DNA of 54,597 nucleotides, taken from Pseudomonadales bacterium (lineage in GTDB: Bacteria > Pseudomonadota > Gammaproteobacteria > Pseudomonadales > Pseudohongiellaceae). Below are positions 41,691 to 50,251 of the stretch, in pieces. Location of the stretch: positions 1 through 54,597 of the forward strand of contig JAJEGU010000073.1 of the NCBI GenBank assembly GCA_022819645.1. The letters are read 5' to 3'. Positions within the stretch are counted from its first letter, which is position 1; each line of letters opens with the position of its first letter. The notes under the pieces are model-generated. The model was not told the origin of the DNA. It searched no databases and was given only the letters and a program-made list of their open reading frames with translations. The translations under genes were made by a program, and so were the position numbers.

Positions 41691-42128
41691 ATGAAGCGGG
41701 TTCGTTGTTTCGCACAGGTTTCCCTGGCGGCGCTGCTGCTGGTTTCCCTGATGACCTGGGCACAGACGGAAAGCTACCGCGCCCGACTTTCTCCCATGCC
41801 CACCACGCCCCGGACAGTGGACAGCATCACCGGCGAAGGCGAGGTGTTTCTTACCCTGGAAGGCAACTTGTTGACGGTGGGCGGCAGCTTTGCCGGCATG
41901 AGTTCGGTGGCCACTGCGGCGCATCTGCACAATGGCCCGCCAGCCCAGCCCGGCCCGGCAGTGCATCAGCTTGAAGTCAGCGCGGCCACCGGAGGCGAGA
42001 TCAGTGGCGAAATCGAGTTGACCGACGAGCAGGTTGCGGCCCTGCGCGCCAATTCGCTGTATGTGCAGATCCACAGCGAAGACAATCCGCCGGGTGAATT
42101 GCGGGGCTGGATTTTTCCGCGGGAATGA
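41691..42128 (+). CDS. Exported CHRD-domain protein
   Basis: A 145-residue protein with a signal peptide (LAALLLVSLMTWAQ). The CHRD domain runs over most of the rest: GEGEVFLTLEGNLLTVGGSF, then AAHLHNGPPAQPGPAVH, and IHSEDNPPGELRGWIF at the C-terminus. The H-x-H-N-G and NP-x-GE-x-RG motifs are the family hallmarks. CHRD domains are named from chordin; their bacterial role is unknown. GGGAGG at 41679-41684 fits the ATG at 41691 best; ATG 41688 and TTG 41685 are also in frame. It converges on the lipoprotein gene ending at 42144. Confidence 0.85.
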   Translation: MKRVRCFAQVSLAALLLVSLMTWAQTESYRARLSPMPTTPRTVDSITGEGEVFLTLEGNLLTVGGSFAGMSSVATAAHLHNGPPAQPGPAVHQLEVSAATGGEISGEIELTDEQVAALRANSLYVQIHSEDNPPGELRGWIFPRE

Positions 42129-42143
42129 ATCAGCGGACCGCAG

Positions 42144-44363
42144 TCAATTCACCCGGTTGACCGGGGATGGGCCGAAAGATAGCCAGCCTCCCTGGTACTT
42201 TGCGCCGCCAGCGTCGCCGCGGCTCCAGTCGCATACGCCGTCGGCGAAAATCATCTGCAATTCGGCCCATTCGCGTTCGGTAAGCGGCTGACGATACTCA
42301 TCCCGGTTCACGGGCCGCAAGTGGCAGGAGACGATGTTGTTCGCCAGCGGGGCCCCCGCCACATGGCGCGGCGTGGGATACGCGGGATACAGCTCGCCGC
42401 AGCGGCCCTCGCCGGCGTAGCCGAGTTCTTCCTCGATCCTGATTCGCTCCGGGCCGGTGGCGTCCCAGCAGGCGTCATTCAGTCGGGTGGGTCGGTTGGT
42501 GGCAACGATCAGGTCCGCCGGCATGGATGACTCGTCGCGCCGGATCGCCAGAATCCACTCATCCATGCTCCGAAACAACTCGCCGAGATCATCGTTCCCG
42601 GGCTCAAAACCCCATTGCCCGCCGATCTGCATGACGTGATTGCGGGCATTGCCATTGGCGAGCCGCAGCCGTTCCCGGGTCGAGAACTGATGCACGATCA
42701 TGTGGATATCGCCGTTTTCGGCGTGGTCGGTGTAGCTGCGGTAATCGATCACCGGGATTGCCGCGAGCCCACCGCCACCGTTGAGTATGCGGCCCGATTC
42801 GAAGGCCCGGCGACTGGCGAGGGGGTCGGCGCGGTGGCGCTCGAATACATGGTTCAGGTCGCGGTCAAAACCGCCGATATCGCGGTTCAGATCGATGAAC
42901 TGCCGCGCCGTGATCCGCCCGGCATGGAAAGCGGCGAGGCCGTATTGCACGCCGTAATTGTCCAATGGGCGCAGGGCGCTGCCGCTGGCCGGGTCTGCTC
43001 CGTATACGTTGACGGTGTGATCGTAGACAGTGGCCCGGATTCCCCCCTGTCCCGGACGATAGAGAATCGCGTGCAATGCGTCCAGGCCTACTTCGCCGCC
43101 CTGGTCCTCTGGCAGCGCATTGGGCTCGAAGATGGGGTCGAGCCGGGCCGCGCCGCGGCTGAGACTGGCGATGGAGCCCAAGGACCCGAATCCCGATACC
43201 GCCTGCTGCTGCTCGGGGCTGAATTCACCGGGGCTGATCACTTCAAAGTAGTGGTGCAGCAGTCGCGCATCGGCGACGGTGAAAATGGTTGCCGAGGTGA
43301 CATCGGGGAAGCTTGCGGAAACGATGATGCCATCGAATACGCCGGGATAATTGTCGGCGGTCTGGTGTGACTGGTAGGAACCGCCGGAAACTCCGGTGGC
43401 GATGGTGTAGTCGGGCGGGCCATAACGCTCGATAAAGCGCTCCTTGACCATGATATGGGTTTCGGAAGCGAGCAGGTCGTTGCAGTTCTGGCCGAACACA
43501 TTGAGCGAGGAAGAGACGACGGCATATCCCTGCTCGAACAGGCCCCGCCGCATGACGCCGCCGGTTCGCGCGCCCTGCCGGTACCAGCCGCCCCGGCAAC
43601 CGCCGCCGTGGGTGTAGACCAGCTTGCCGTTCCAGCCATGGCTGCGTTGCCACGGACCGGGTTCGCCCTGGGCCGGGTCGTGCAGCATGGCGATTTCGTA
43701 GATGGCGCGGTTCACCGTGCCGGTTTCCACCCGGACGACATAGGGAATCATCCTGCCCCGGCTCAGGATCCGGGACAGATCAGCGGGCGGCAAGGCGCCA
43801 GGGCCAGACGGGTAGGGTTTGAAGTCCTGCTCCAGATCGCTCCAGTAGACATGGTCCACCCGGCTTGCCACCGAGCAGTTCCGGTTCAGCGGCTCGCCGA
43901 GAAAGTCGCCCGCCACAGTGCGGAACTGACCGGTTTCGCAGTAAAAAGGCGCCTGTTGTGGGCCCGAAATGATGGGGCCGGTAATGGGCCAGTTGGTGAT
44001 GGCCAGTTTTGCCTCCCCGCCCGCGCCGGCAATGCTCGCGACGAGCTCGCTTTCGCCTTCGGGCAGCCCTTCGAGCAGCCCCTGCATGGCCTGCTCGCTC
44101 GTCTGGCGAAACCCGGCGGAGACATTTTCCCCATTCAATTCGATTCGCAAGGCGCCCTGCTGCAGGGAACGGGCCGCATCGGTCAGCCGTACTTCAACGA
44201 GGGCGTCGCCGCCGGTGACCAGCCAGGGGCGGGTGGAAAGCACCTTGATTTCGATGGGCGGCGCGGCCTCAGGCTCCATCAGCATCCCGCTGGTACTCAC
44301 CGGTTCGGTACAGGATGTCACCAGCAATCCGGCAAGAACAGGCAGAAAATACAGGCGGCTCAT
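42144..44363 (-). CDS. Large lipoprotein, DUF6351-type alpha/beta-hydrolase-like
   Basis: A 739-residue protein with a lipobox LLVTSC. It matches what I know as DUF6351: an N-terminal Ig-like part (EIKVLSTRPWLVTGGDALVEV), then FYCETGQFRTVAG and WNGKLVYTHGGGCRGGWYRQG. The nucleophile-elbow-like TIATGVSGGSYQSHQTAD (G-x-S-G-G-S) follows, and an SFPDVTSATIF segment. Late blocks include YRSYTDHAENGDIHMIVHQF with a possible catalytic Asp/His, and a C-terminal WSRGDAGGAKYQGGWLSF. It is presumably a periplasmic or outer-membrane hydrolase of large esters; the substrate is unknown. The start at 44363 gives the lipobox at the right distance. Confidence 0.75.
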   Translation of the reverse strand: MSRLYFLPVLAGLLVTSCTEPVSTSGMLMEPEAAPPIEIKVLSTRPWLVTGGDALVEVRLTDAARSLQQGALRIELNGENVSAGFRQTSEQAMQGLLEGLPEGESELVASIAGAGGEAKLAITNWPITGPIISGPQQAPFYCETGQFRTVAGDFLGEPLNRNCSVASRVDHVYWSDLEQDFKPYPSGPGALPPADLSRILSRGRMIPYVVRVETGTVNRAIYEIAMLHDPAQGEPGPWQRSHGWNGKLVYTHGGGCRGGWYRQGARTGGVMRRGLFEQGYAVVSSSLNVFGQNCNDLLASETHIMVKERFIERYGPPDYTIATGVSGGSYQSHQTADNYPGVFDGIIVSASFPDVTSATIFTVADARLLHHYFEVISPGEFSPEQQQAVSGFGSLGSIASLSRGAARLDPIFEPNALPEDQGGEVGLDALHAILYRPGQGGIRATVYDHTVNVYGADPASGSALRPLDNYGVQYGLAAFHAGRITARQFIDLNRDIGGFDRDLNHVFERHRADPLASRRAFESGRILNGGGGLAAIPVIDYRSYTDHAENGDIHMIVHQFSTRERLRLANGNARNHVMQIGGQWGFEPGNDDLGELFRSMDEWILAIRRDESSMPADLIVATNRPTRLNDACWDATGPERIRIEEELGYAGEGRCGELYPAYPTPRHVAGAPLANNIVSCHLRPVNRDEYRQPLTEREWAELQMIFADGVCDWSRGDAGGAKYQGGWLSFGPSPVNRVN

Positions 44364-44508
44364 GGCAGTGCATCCCAACACAAAGGCGAACGGCTATTGT
44401 GGAAACCCGGCCCGGCAAGGTCAAGGTTGGTGAACGTTTGCCGCGGTGGCGCGAGACTTTATCCGTCATCCCGCGCGGAGCCCCTCTCCCTGTCGGGGCC
44501 ACTTCATG

Positions 44509-44579
44509 AGATTCTGCGACTTCGCTTCGCTACGCGCAGAATGACAGTGGGCGGGGCGGCGCAAAAGTGGGAATTGCTG
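44509..44579. repeat. REP-like palindrome with conserved downstream box
   Basis: ATTCTGCG (44511-44518) pairs with CGCAGAAT (44535-44542), and GTGGGAATTGCTG ends at 44579 about 26 bases later. A reversed half (GTCATCCCGCGCGGAG) lies at 44465-44480. The downstream box is only 14 bases from the start codon of the next gene, so it may include or overlap its promoter or leader. Confidence 0.6.
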
Positions 44580-44592
44580 GTAGTATGGACTC

Positions 44593-45216
44593 ATGTTCCG
44601 ATTCGCTTCCGCCCCAGGATGTTCGCTTCTGGCCGTGATGGTCTTGTGGTCCAGCCCCCTGGCCGGGCGGGAGGTGACCATCGAGGAGCGAATCGCCGAA
44701 GCCGAGCAAGTCTTGCAGATGGTGGATGCCCAAGCCGAGGTCTGTCTTGCACAACTGGCGGACACATCCGATGCGGGCCAGCCGGCGGCGTGCGCGGAAT
44801 TGCTGGCGGCCATCGATGGCGAAACCCTGGCCGGCTATCTCGCCCACTGCAACGCCCTCAAGCAATGGCGGGATGAGTATGTGGAGAATCCGCCTTCCGC
44901 GGCCGCGGCCGCGGAAGGCGAACGCGACCTGCAGCGGCTCATTGGAATCGAGCGGGCCTGCGGCGAAAATGCACTGCGTCGCCGAGCCCGCTTTGTGACG
45001 GAAGCATTCGACGCCATCAATTCGCACCGCGCCAGCCGCCTGAATGGCCTTTCATTGCAAAGACGGCTGGGCGAGATTGAATTCCAGTCCACCCTCGGCG
45101 GCTGGCGAAATGAACTCGACGCCAGCAGCCCCAACCGCCGGATCCACAACGAAACCCTGCGGCAATTCGATCAACTGGAAGAAGAACTCATCCGCCGGCA
45201 AATCAACCGCCCCTAG
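44593..45216 (+). CDS. Exported helical protein of unknown function
   Basis: A 207-residue protein with a signal peptide (CSLLAVMVLWSSPLAG). The mature part is mostly charged helix with three cysteines (VCLAQL, AACAEL, HCNALK and ERACGEN regions) and a C-terminal segment LEEELIRRQINRP of coiled-coil character. I recognise no family. Its TAG stop lies inside the CTAG that begins the MITE-like element, so the insertion sits exactly at the end of the gene and may have set the present C-terminus. The RBS is weak. Confidence 0.6.
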   Translation: MFRFASAPGCSLLAVMVLWSSPLAGREVTIEERIAEAEQVLQMVDAQAEVCLAQLADTSDAGQPAACAELLAAIDGETLAGYLAHCNALKQWRDEYVENPPSAAAAAEGERDLQRLIGIERACGENALRRRARFVTEAFDAINSHRASRLNGLSLQRRLGEIEFQSTLGGWRNELDASSPNRRIHNETLRQFDQLEEELIRRQINRP

Positions 45217-45379
45217 GAGCCTGCGCCGTAGGAATTCACGGCTGCAAATCCGCTCTCATCCGCGCCCCTGGCCGCTCGATTTCGTTAAATATCCACCAAT
45301 ATTCGCCTCAATCGATCGGCCAGGGGCGCGGCGATAGCGAATTTTCGCTTTCGCGAATTCCTACGGCGCAGGCTCCTAG
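45213..45379. mobile_element. MITE-like palindromic element, copy 1
   Basis: The first 25 bases (45213-45237) and the last 25 (45355-45379) are perfect reverse complements, both ending in CTAG. CTAG is therefore a likely 4-bp target duplication around a 159-bp core, as made by some IS5-type elements. Inside, a second stem pairs CGCGCCCCTGGCCG with CGGCCAGGGGCGCG. No protein is encoded. Immediately after it comes another CTAGGAGCCTGCG (45376-45388), then a truncated REP copy (around 45398-45418), suggesting insertion into older repeat sequence. Confidence 0.75.
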
Positions 45380-45509
45380 GAGCCTGCGCGTGGCGAAGCG
45401 AAGTCGCAGAATCTCCATGACGATTTTCATGACGTGGTTCGCAGCCTCCCGTAGAAAATTGCAGGAAATTGGGGCAGACTCTGATGCTTGGCATGAGTCG
45501 GGGATAGAC

Positions 45510-46013
45510 ATGCGGAAAATCGGTTTGCGGGTGCTGGCGGCATTTGTGGGCGTGGGCTTGTTGGCCGGCTGCTCGGATTCCGCTGATGACGGGGCGGCTC
45601 TGGTCGCCGGGGAGATCAGTTTCGACACCACGCTGACCATGCAGGAACTTATGCTGCATGTACTTGAGTTCGCCGCCGACGGGCTGTGGAGCAATGCCGG
45701 CTGGGTCGAAGACGTCAATGGCTACCGCGAACTCTACCCGGAAACCGAAGAAGGCTGGGAGCAAGTGGTCGCCAGCGCCGCCATGGTGGCCGAAGCCGGG
45801 AACCTGCTCAATCTGCCCGGACGCCGCCTGGATAACGACGCCTGGGTTATTTACTCCGAAGGCCTGACCCAGGCCGGGCAGCGCGCCATGGCCGCCGCCA
45901 TCGACCGGGACAAGGAAGCCCTTTTCCAGGCAGGCGCCGATGTGTACAGCGTCTGCTCGGCATGTCATCAGGCTTATGACCCGGAAATCAACAGCCGCTT
46001 TGTATCAAACTGA
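45510..46013 (+). CDS. Lipoprotein cytochrome c'-like protein
   Basis: A 167-residue protein with lipobox GLLAGC (Cys21). A single haem-binding motif CSACH (149-153) sits near the C-terminus, as in class II cytochromes c (cytochrome c'/c-556), with a preceding four-helix-like body: TMQELMLHVLEFAADGLW, then WEQVVASAAMVAEAGNLL. The axial-ligand position near the N-terminus (Met44 or Met48) is plausible. Such proteins bind NO or transfer electrons in the periplasm. The start at 45510 is chosen because it gives the lipoprotein signal; the longer frame upstream runs into repeats. A HupE-like gene follows 22 bases later. Confidence 0.7.
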   Translation: MRKIGLRVLAAFVGVGLLAGCSDSADDGAALVAGEISFDTTLTMQELMLHVLEFAADGLWSNAGWVEDVNGYRELYPETEEGWEQVVASAAMVAEAGNLLNLPGRRLDNDAWVIYSEGLTQAGQRAMAAAIDRDKEALFQAGADVYSVCSACHQAYDPEINSRFVSN

Positions 46014-46035
46014 GCCGCTTGCAACCCATTCTGGA

Positions 46036-46767
46036 ATGATCCCATTTGATTCCAGCAAGAACCTGAATTTCTCGCGGGCGGCATCGTGGGTCGTCGCGCT
46101 ATTGCTGCTGCTCGCTTCCGGCGCCCTGCTTGCCCACACCATCGAAGGCTCCGACGCCAGCTTCGTGCAGAATATCGACGGCCCCGCCATCGGCCCCTTC
46201 ATCTATCTCGGCGCCAAACACATGGTGACCGGCTACGACCACCTGCTGTTCCTGGTGGGCGTAATCTTCTTCCTCTACCGGCCCGGCCATATCGTGCAGT
46301 ATGTGACCTTGTTTGCGGTCGGACACAGCATCACCCTGTTGCTTGGCGTACTTGCCGACTTGCAGGTCAACGCCTATTTCATCGATGCCGTCATCGGTCT
46401 CTCGGTGGCCTACAAGGCTTTTGAAAACATGGGAGGCTTCGCGCGCCTGGGATTCGAGCCCAACGCCCGGTTGGCGGTATTCGTCTTCGGCCTTTTCCAC
46501 GGCCTCGGCCTGGCGACCAGATTGAGGGGATTCGAACTCTCGGACAATGGACTGGTGGCCAATATTCTCAGCTTCAATGTGGGCGTGGAGGTCGGCCAGA
46601 TTTTCGCCTTGTCGCTGGTTTATGTCGGGCTGAGCGTATGGCGCACGAGAAGCTCCTACCTGCGCCACGCCTTCGTCACGAATACCTTGCTGCTCGGCAG
46701 CGGCTTTCTGCTGACCGGCTATCAGATAAGCGCATTCTTTCTGGCGCCCTGGGAGCTTGCGCCGTAG
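46036..46767 (+). CDS. HupE/UreJ-family membrane protein
   Basis: A 243-residue polytopic membrane protein with six to seven hydrophobic segments. The family signature FIYLGAKHMVTGYDHLLFLV is followed by AVGHSITLLLGVL and FGLFHGLGLATRL. The conserved His/Asp pairs form the presumed metal path of HupE nickel/cobalt permeases. The UreJ_2 subgroup, without linked hydrogenase or urease, is often of unknown substrate, and no Ni enzyme is in the window. The stop codon TAG is supplied by the left end of the MITE-like element at 46748-46900 (last residues WELAP), so the C-terminus may have been altered by insertion. Confidence 0.8.
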   Translation: MIPFDSSKNLNFSRAASWVVALLLLLASGALLAHTIEGSDASFVQNIDGPAIGPFIYLGAKHMVTGYDHLLFLVGVIFFLYRPGHIVQYVTLFAVGHSITLLLGVLADLQVNAYFIDAVIGLSVAYKAFENMGGFARLGFEPNARLAVFVFGLFHGLGLATRLRGFELSDNGLVANILSFNVGVEVGQIFALSLVYVGLSVWRTRSSYLRHAFVTNTLLLGSGFLLTGYQISAFFLAPWELAP

Positions 46768-46900
46768 GAATTCGCTATCGCCGCGCCCCCGGCCGGTCGA
46801 TTGAGGCGAATATTGGTGAATATGCAACGAAATCGAGCGGCCGGGGGCGTGGACGGGAGCGGATTCGCAGCCGTGAATTCCTGCGGCGCAGACTCCCAGG
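46748..46900. mobile_element. MITE-like palindromic element, copy 2 (inverted relative to copy 1)
   Basis: The ends GGGAGCTTGCGCCGTAGG (from 46751) and CCTGCGGCGCAGACTCCC (to 46897) are imperfect inverted repeats, and the interior is the reverse complement of copy 1 with scattered changes. The flanks (CCTGGG...CCCAGG) no longer show CTAG. Its left end gives the stop codon of the HupE gene, and its right end gives the CAGGAG Shine-Dalgarno of the next gene. Confidence 0.72.
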
Positions 46901-46910
46901 AGCCATAGCC

Positions 46911-47474
46911 ATGGACCCGCAAAATTCGCCGCCTTCGCCCACAAGCCTGATGCGGGCCGGCATCACGGCTTTTCTGGTTTCCGTGCTGGTGCTGCTCGCC
47001 TTTATCCTGCCAGCGGAATTCGGCCAGGACCCCCTGCGCACCGGCAGCCTGCTCGGCCTCACGGCGCTTTCCCGGGGCGCCAACCCCTTCGAGGGGCAGG
47101 TTGAGGTGCATCGGGAAGACTATGTGGAGTTCGAACTCGGCCCATTCCAGTCGGTGGAATACAAGTACCTGATGGACCAGGATGCGCCGCTGGTTTTCAG
47201 TTGGCTGGCAGACGGCGAGGTGTATTTCGACATGCACGCCGAAACCACGGGACTGGAAGAGGAAGAAGTGCGAAGTTACGAGCAGGGAACCGCCAGCCAG
47301 CGCATGGGCTCGTACCACGCTCCCTTCACCGGCATCCACGGCTGGTTCTGGGAGAACCGCAGCGCACAAAGAATTCTCGTTCGCGTGTACAGCGCGGGCT
47401 TCTACCAGACTTCAACGGTATTCCGCGACGGCGGCAACTTCGAGCGGGTCATCGAACCCGTCGCTATTCCCTGA
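46911..47474 (+). CDS. Single-pass membrane-anchored protein of unknown function
   Basis: A 187-residue protein with one N-terminal membrane segment (ITAFLVSVLVLLAFILPAEF) and an extracytoplasmic part rich in acidic and aromatic residues. VEVHREDYVEFELGPFQSVE, FSWLADGEVYFDMHAE, YHAPFTGIHGWFWENRS and the closing RVYSAGFYQTSTVF strand suggest a small beta-sandwich. Proteins of this kind often follow HupE-like genes and are annotated as transmembrane anchors, which fits here. The RBS (CAGGAG) lies in the right terminus of MITE copy 2, so the element links the two genes. Confidence 0.65.
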   Translation: MDPQNSPPSPTSLMRAGITAFLVSVLVLLAFILPAEFGQDPLRTGSLLGLTALSRGANPFEGQVEVHREDYVEFELGPFQSVEYKYLMDQDAPLVFSWLADGEVYFDMHAETTGLEEEEVRSYEQGTASQRMGSYHAPFTGIHGWFWENRSAQRILVRVYSAGFYQTSTVFRDGGNFERVIEPVAIP

Positions 47475-47536
47475 GTCCGTTCACCATTCCCGTCATTCTG
47501 TGCGCAGGATGACGCGGGGGAACAAATTCCAGACGC

Positions 47537-47578
47537 AAAAAAGCCCGGTCGTCTGTCCTTGCAGACAGTCGACCGGGC
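47537..47578 (-). terminator. Rho-independent terminator behind the DUF6152 gene
   Basis: GCCCGGTCG-(T)-CTGTC and GACAG-(T)-CGACCGGGC (47543-47578) form a long GC-rich stem. On the minus strand it is followed by a run of six T (47542-47537). It lies about 24 bases past the stop at 47602 and also blocks read-through from the plus-strand gene ending at 47474. Confidence 0.85.
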
Positions 47579-47601
47579 GTGATTGGTATTCTCCTGGGAG
47601 C

Positions 47602-48054
47602 CTAGTTCTGCTCGGTGGGGTCCGAACCGTCCCGGGGGGCGCCGGTTCCGGAGCTTCCCATGAACAGCTTGCGGCCGTCCGGGAAAGTGATATCCCGGCC
47701 ATTGGCGCGGCAGGTGGGGTCGCACAGGCGATCCTTGCTCTGGTAGCCGGTCACGATGATATCGGTGCCAAGCTCCAGGGAGTTGCGGTTGATGCCGCGG
47801 CGCAGCAGGGTGTTGGGCGTACCGCCTTCCACCATCCAGGGGCCCGGGTCGCGGGTGGATTCCGGATCGTTGTTCTCCAGATGAATCCAGGTATGCGGAT
47901 TGATCCACTCCACGCGGGTGATGGGGCCGCCGAGACGCACCGGCAGGTTCGCATCGAATTCCGCGGAGAACGCATGATGCGCAGTGGCCGGGGGCTTGAT
48001 GGCGACCACGCCGGCGGCGGCGACCGCTGCCAGAGCCAACATTTTGATTTTCAT
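47602..48054 (-). CDS. Exported DUF6152-family protein
   Basis: A 150-residue protein with a signal peptide (LALAAVAAAGVVA). It shows the pattern I associate with DUF6152: HHAFSAEFDANLPVRLGGPI near the mature N-terminus, VEWINPHTWIHLEN, and the GTPNTLLRRGINRNSLELGT segment followed by VTGYQSKD. A CDPTC motif suggests a disulfide. The family is exported and common in Proteobacteria, usually beside a TPGGRPDLNGIW-type lipoprotein, as here. Function unknown; an extracytoplasmic OB-like binding domain is a guess. Confidence 0.8.
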   Translation of the reverse strand: MKIKMLALAAVAAAGVVAIKPPATAHHAFSAEFDANLPVRLGGPITRVEWINPHTWIHLENNDPESTRDPGPWMVEGGTPNTLLRRGINRNSLELGTDIIVTGYQSKDRLCDPTCRANGRDITFPDGRKLFMGSSGTGAPRDGSDPTEQN

Positions 48055-48168
48055 GAATCCACCTCTTTACTCGATTTGCCAAGAGTTTCCCAAAAGGGCA
48101 ATAGCCGACATTCTATCCAAAGGCCGGATGGAATGCCAAGCGCCCCAGGGCCAAATTTCCGATTCCGC

Positions 48169-49095
48169 CTATTGCTGGTCCTGCTGTTCCTGCAGCATCT
48201 CCTGACGCAGTTGCTGCTCAAACTCGCCGCCCCTGCGATACTGGCCGTACATCAGTTCCTCGACAAACTCGACGCACTTGAACTGGGGCAGTTCATAGCC
48301 CTCTTCAAGCCGGCGGTACAGCGGCATGCGGATTGTCCAGGGCTCTTCATAGACTTCCGGATCTTCCATGGTGGCGGAATACATGATGACGTTGTCGTCG
48401 ATCATGTCATAGCGCTCGGTGACCTTGAGTTGGTAGCTGTGGTAATTGCCGGCGCGGTCGAGCCAGGTTCGGTCGTCAAGGCCGGTGACCTCAACCACGA
48501 AGGTGTCGCCTTCCCAATAGCCGTAGGACTGGCCCATCCAGGAATCCAGCGGCGGCGGACCCGGGTCTTCCAGGAATACATTTCGCACCGAGCCGGCAAA
48601 GGAGTAGGCGATGAAGAAAGCGCTTTCGCTCTGGAATATCTGGAAGGGATGCGGCAGATAGGTAGCCCGCGGCACACCCGGCATGAAGCACTTGATCTCC
48701 GGGTCCAGCTCCAGCCAGTTTTCGCGATTCTCATCGCGCCGCGCCAGGGCTTCCGGACGGTAGGGAATCGTGCCGCCTTCCACCACGCCAAAACTGGCGG
48801 GAACCGCGCCCGTCGCGCCCAGGGCGACAACTTCCGGCGCCGGCACCGGTACGAAATCGCCGGGAACCAGTTGGTAGGCCGCCCTGGGCGGCGCCGCTTC
48901 GAGATTGTCGTTAGCGTTCATGAGAACCTGCCAGATACCGTTCAGGTCCGGCCTGCCGCCGGGAGTCCTCGGGATATCCGAACCGCTGCTTTCTGCGGCG
49001 GGCGCTGCCATGGCGGCGCCATCAAGGGTTGTCTCTTCCTGGGAACATCCCGCAAACACCACCGCGAGGGCGAAGAGCATGCACTTTGTCTTCAT
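48169..49095 (-). CDS. Lipoprotein of the 'PDLNGIW' type, partner of DUF6152
   Basis: A 308-residue protein with lipobox VVFAGC (Cys17). RTPGGRPDLNGIWQVL near residue 43-58 is the hallmark of a family that usually pairs with DUF6152 genes. IKCFMPGVPRATYLPHPFQI and GYWEGDTFVVEVTGLDDRTW are its other conserved blocks, followed by LKVTERYDMIDDNVIMY and a glutamine-rich C-terminal tail. No catalytic motif is known to me. The two genes are 114 bases apart on the same strand. Function unknown. Confidence 0.75.
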   Translation of the reverse strand: MKTKCMLFALAVVFAGCSQEETTLDGAAMAAPAAESSGSDIPRTPGGRPDLNGIWQVLMNANDNLEAAPPRAAYQLVPGDFVPVPAPEVVALGATGAVPASFGVVEGGTIPYRPEALARRDENRENWLELDPEIKCFMPGVPRATYLPHPFQIFQSESAFFIAYSFAGSVRNVFLEDPGPPPLDSWMGQSYGYWEGDTFVVEVTGLDDRTWLDRAGNYHSYQLKVTERYDMIDDNVIMYSATMEDPEVYEEPWTIRMPLYRRLEEGYELPQFKCVEFVEELMYGQYRRGGEFEQQLRQEMLQEQQDQQ

Positions 49096-49215
49096 TGGTT
49101 CTGCCTATGCTGGAAAGGAAAATCACCGGGCCGTTTCGGGCAAAAGATATAACCACCCATCCGAAAGCGTGTCAAGCATGCGGAGGCTTGGGCGGGGTGT
49201 GGCAAACAGGGGAGG

Positions 49216-49293
49216 TGGTGCCGCCACCAAGAGTCGAACTCGGGACCTGCTGATTACAAGTCAGCTGCTCTACCACGGCTGAGCTATAGCGGC
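49216..49293 (-). tRNA. tRNA-Thr (anticodon TGT)
   Basis: On the minus strand the cloverleaf is complete. The acceptor GCCGCTA pairs with TGGCGGC (one G-U), the D arm is GCTC/GAGC, and the anticodon stem GCTGA/TCAGC encloses CTTGTAA with anticodon TGT (reads ACA). A 5-base variable loop, a TTCGACT T-loop and an encoded CCA end (49216-49218) follow. The D-loop is ten bases, slightly longer than usual. Confidence 0.95.
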
Positions 49294-49429
49294 ACGGTGC
49301 ATTGCATGTGCTTGCTTTCCGAATCCGGGGCTTCCCGGCCCGGCGCAAGCCGACGGGAGATGGTACAGAAACACCCCCCGCAGTTCAACATGCATGCGGG
49401 CTGCGTTTTCGGATGATTTCGGGAGGGTC

Positions 49430-50251
49430 TCACGACCGCTCATGGACGTATTCGTTTGCCGCCATGTATCCGGCGACGCTGCCGCAGTCGAAACGGCAGC
49501 CGCGGAATTGCAGGGCGAGCACCCTGCCCTGCCGGGCCTGGATTCGCAGGGCGTCGGTGAGTTGCAACTCGTTATTGTGCCCTGGCTCTGTGGCCCGCAG
49601 GATGTCAAAAATGTCTGGGGTGAGAATATAGCGCCCGATAATGGCGAGATTGCCAGGGACTTCTTCTGGCGCGGGCTTTTCCACCATCTGGCCGACGCGG
49701 AACAGGCCGGGGGATATTTCCTCTCCGGCTATCATGCCGTAGCTGGCAGATTCGCTGACCGCCACTTCCTCCACGGCGACAATGCTGCACTGCTGTTCCG
49801 CAAATACCGCCGCCAGTTGCGCGATTACCCCGGCGTCTTCGGTTACGCAGAAATCGTCGGCAAGCAGCACGGCGAATGGCTCGTTACCGATCAGGGTTTC
49901 ACCGGTGAGGATGGCGTGGCCGAGACCCTGGACGGCGAGCTGCCGGGTCCAGGAGAAACGGCATTCGCGTATCAGGCGCCGGATTTCCCCAAGCAGGGCT
50001 TCCCGTTCGGAACCGGCGATTTCGCGCTCAAGTTCGTAACTGATATCGAAATGGTCTTCAAGCGCGCGTTTGCCGCGGCCAGTGACAAAGGCCATGTCGG
50101 AAATCCCCGCCCGGGCCGCCTCTTCCACGCCATACTGGATCAGCGGCTTGTTGACCACAGGGAGCATTTCCTTGGGCATGGCCTTTGTCACGGGCAGGAA
50201 CCGGGTGCCGTAGCCGGCGGCGGGAAAGAGGCATTTGCGGATGGCGCTCAT
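49430..50251 (-). CDS. galU: UTP-glucose-1-phosphate uridylyltransferase
   Basis: A 273-residue nucleotidyltransferase that makes UDP-glucose from glucose-1-phosphate. The GalU fingerprint is complete: KCLFPAAGYGTRFLPVTKAM, PKEMLPVVNKPLIQYGVEEA, FVTGRGKRALEDHFD, GLGHAILTGETLIGNEPFAV, LLADDF and LQFRGCRFDCGSVAGYM. Its start overlaps the manC stop as ATGA, so the two nucleotide-sugar genes are translated together, presumably for surface polysaccharide or LPS synthesis. Confidence 0.93.
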   Translation of the reverse strand: MSAIRKCLFPAAGYGTRFLPVTKAMPKEMLPVVNKPLIQYGVEEAARAGISDMAFVTGRGKRALEDHFDISYELEREIAGSEREALLGEIRRLIRECRFSWTRQLAVQGLGHAILTGETLIGNEPFAVLLADDFCVTEDAGVIAQLAAVFAEQQCSIVAVEEVAVSESASYGMIAGEEISPGLFRVGQMVEKPAPEEVPGNLAIIGRYILTPDIFDILRATEPGHNNELQLTDALRIQARQGRVLALQFRGCRFDCGSVAGYMAANEYVHERS

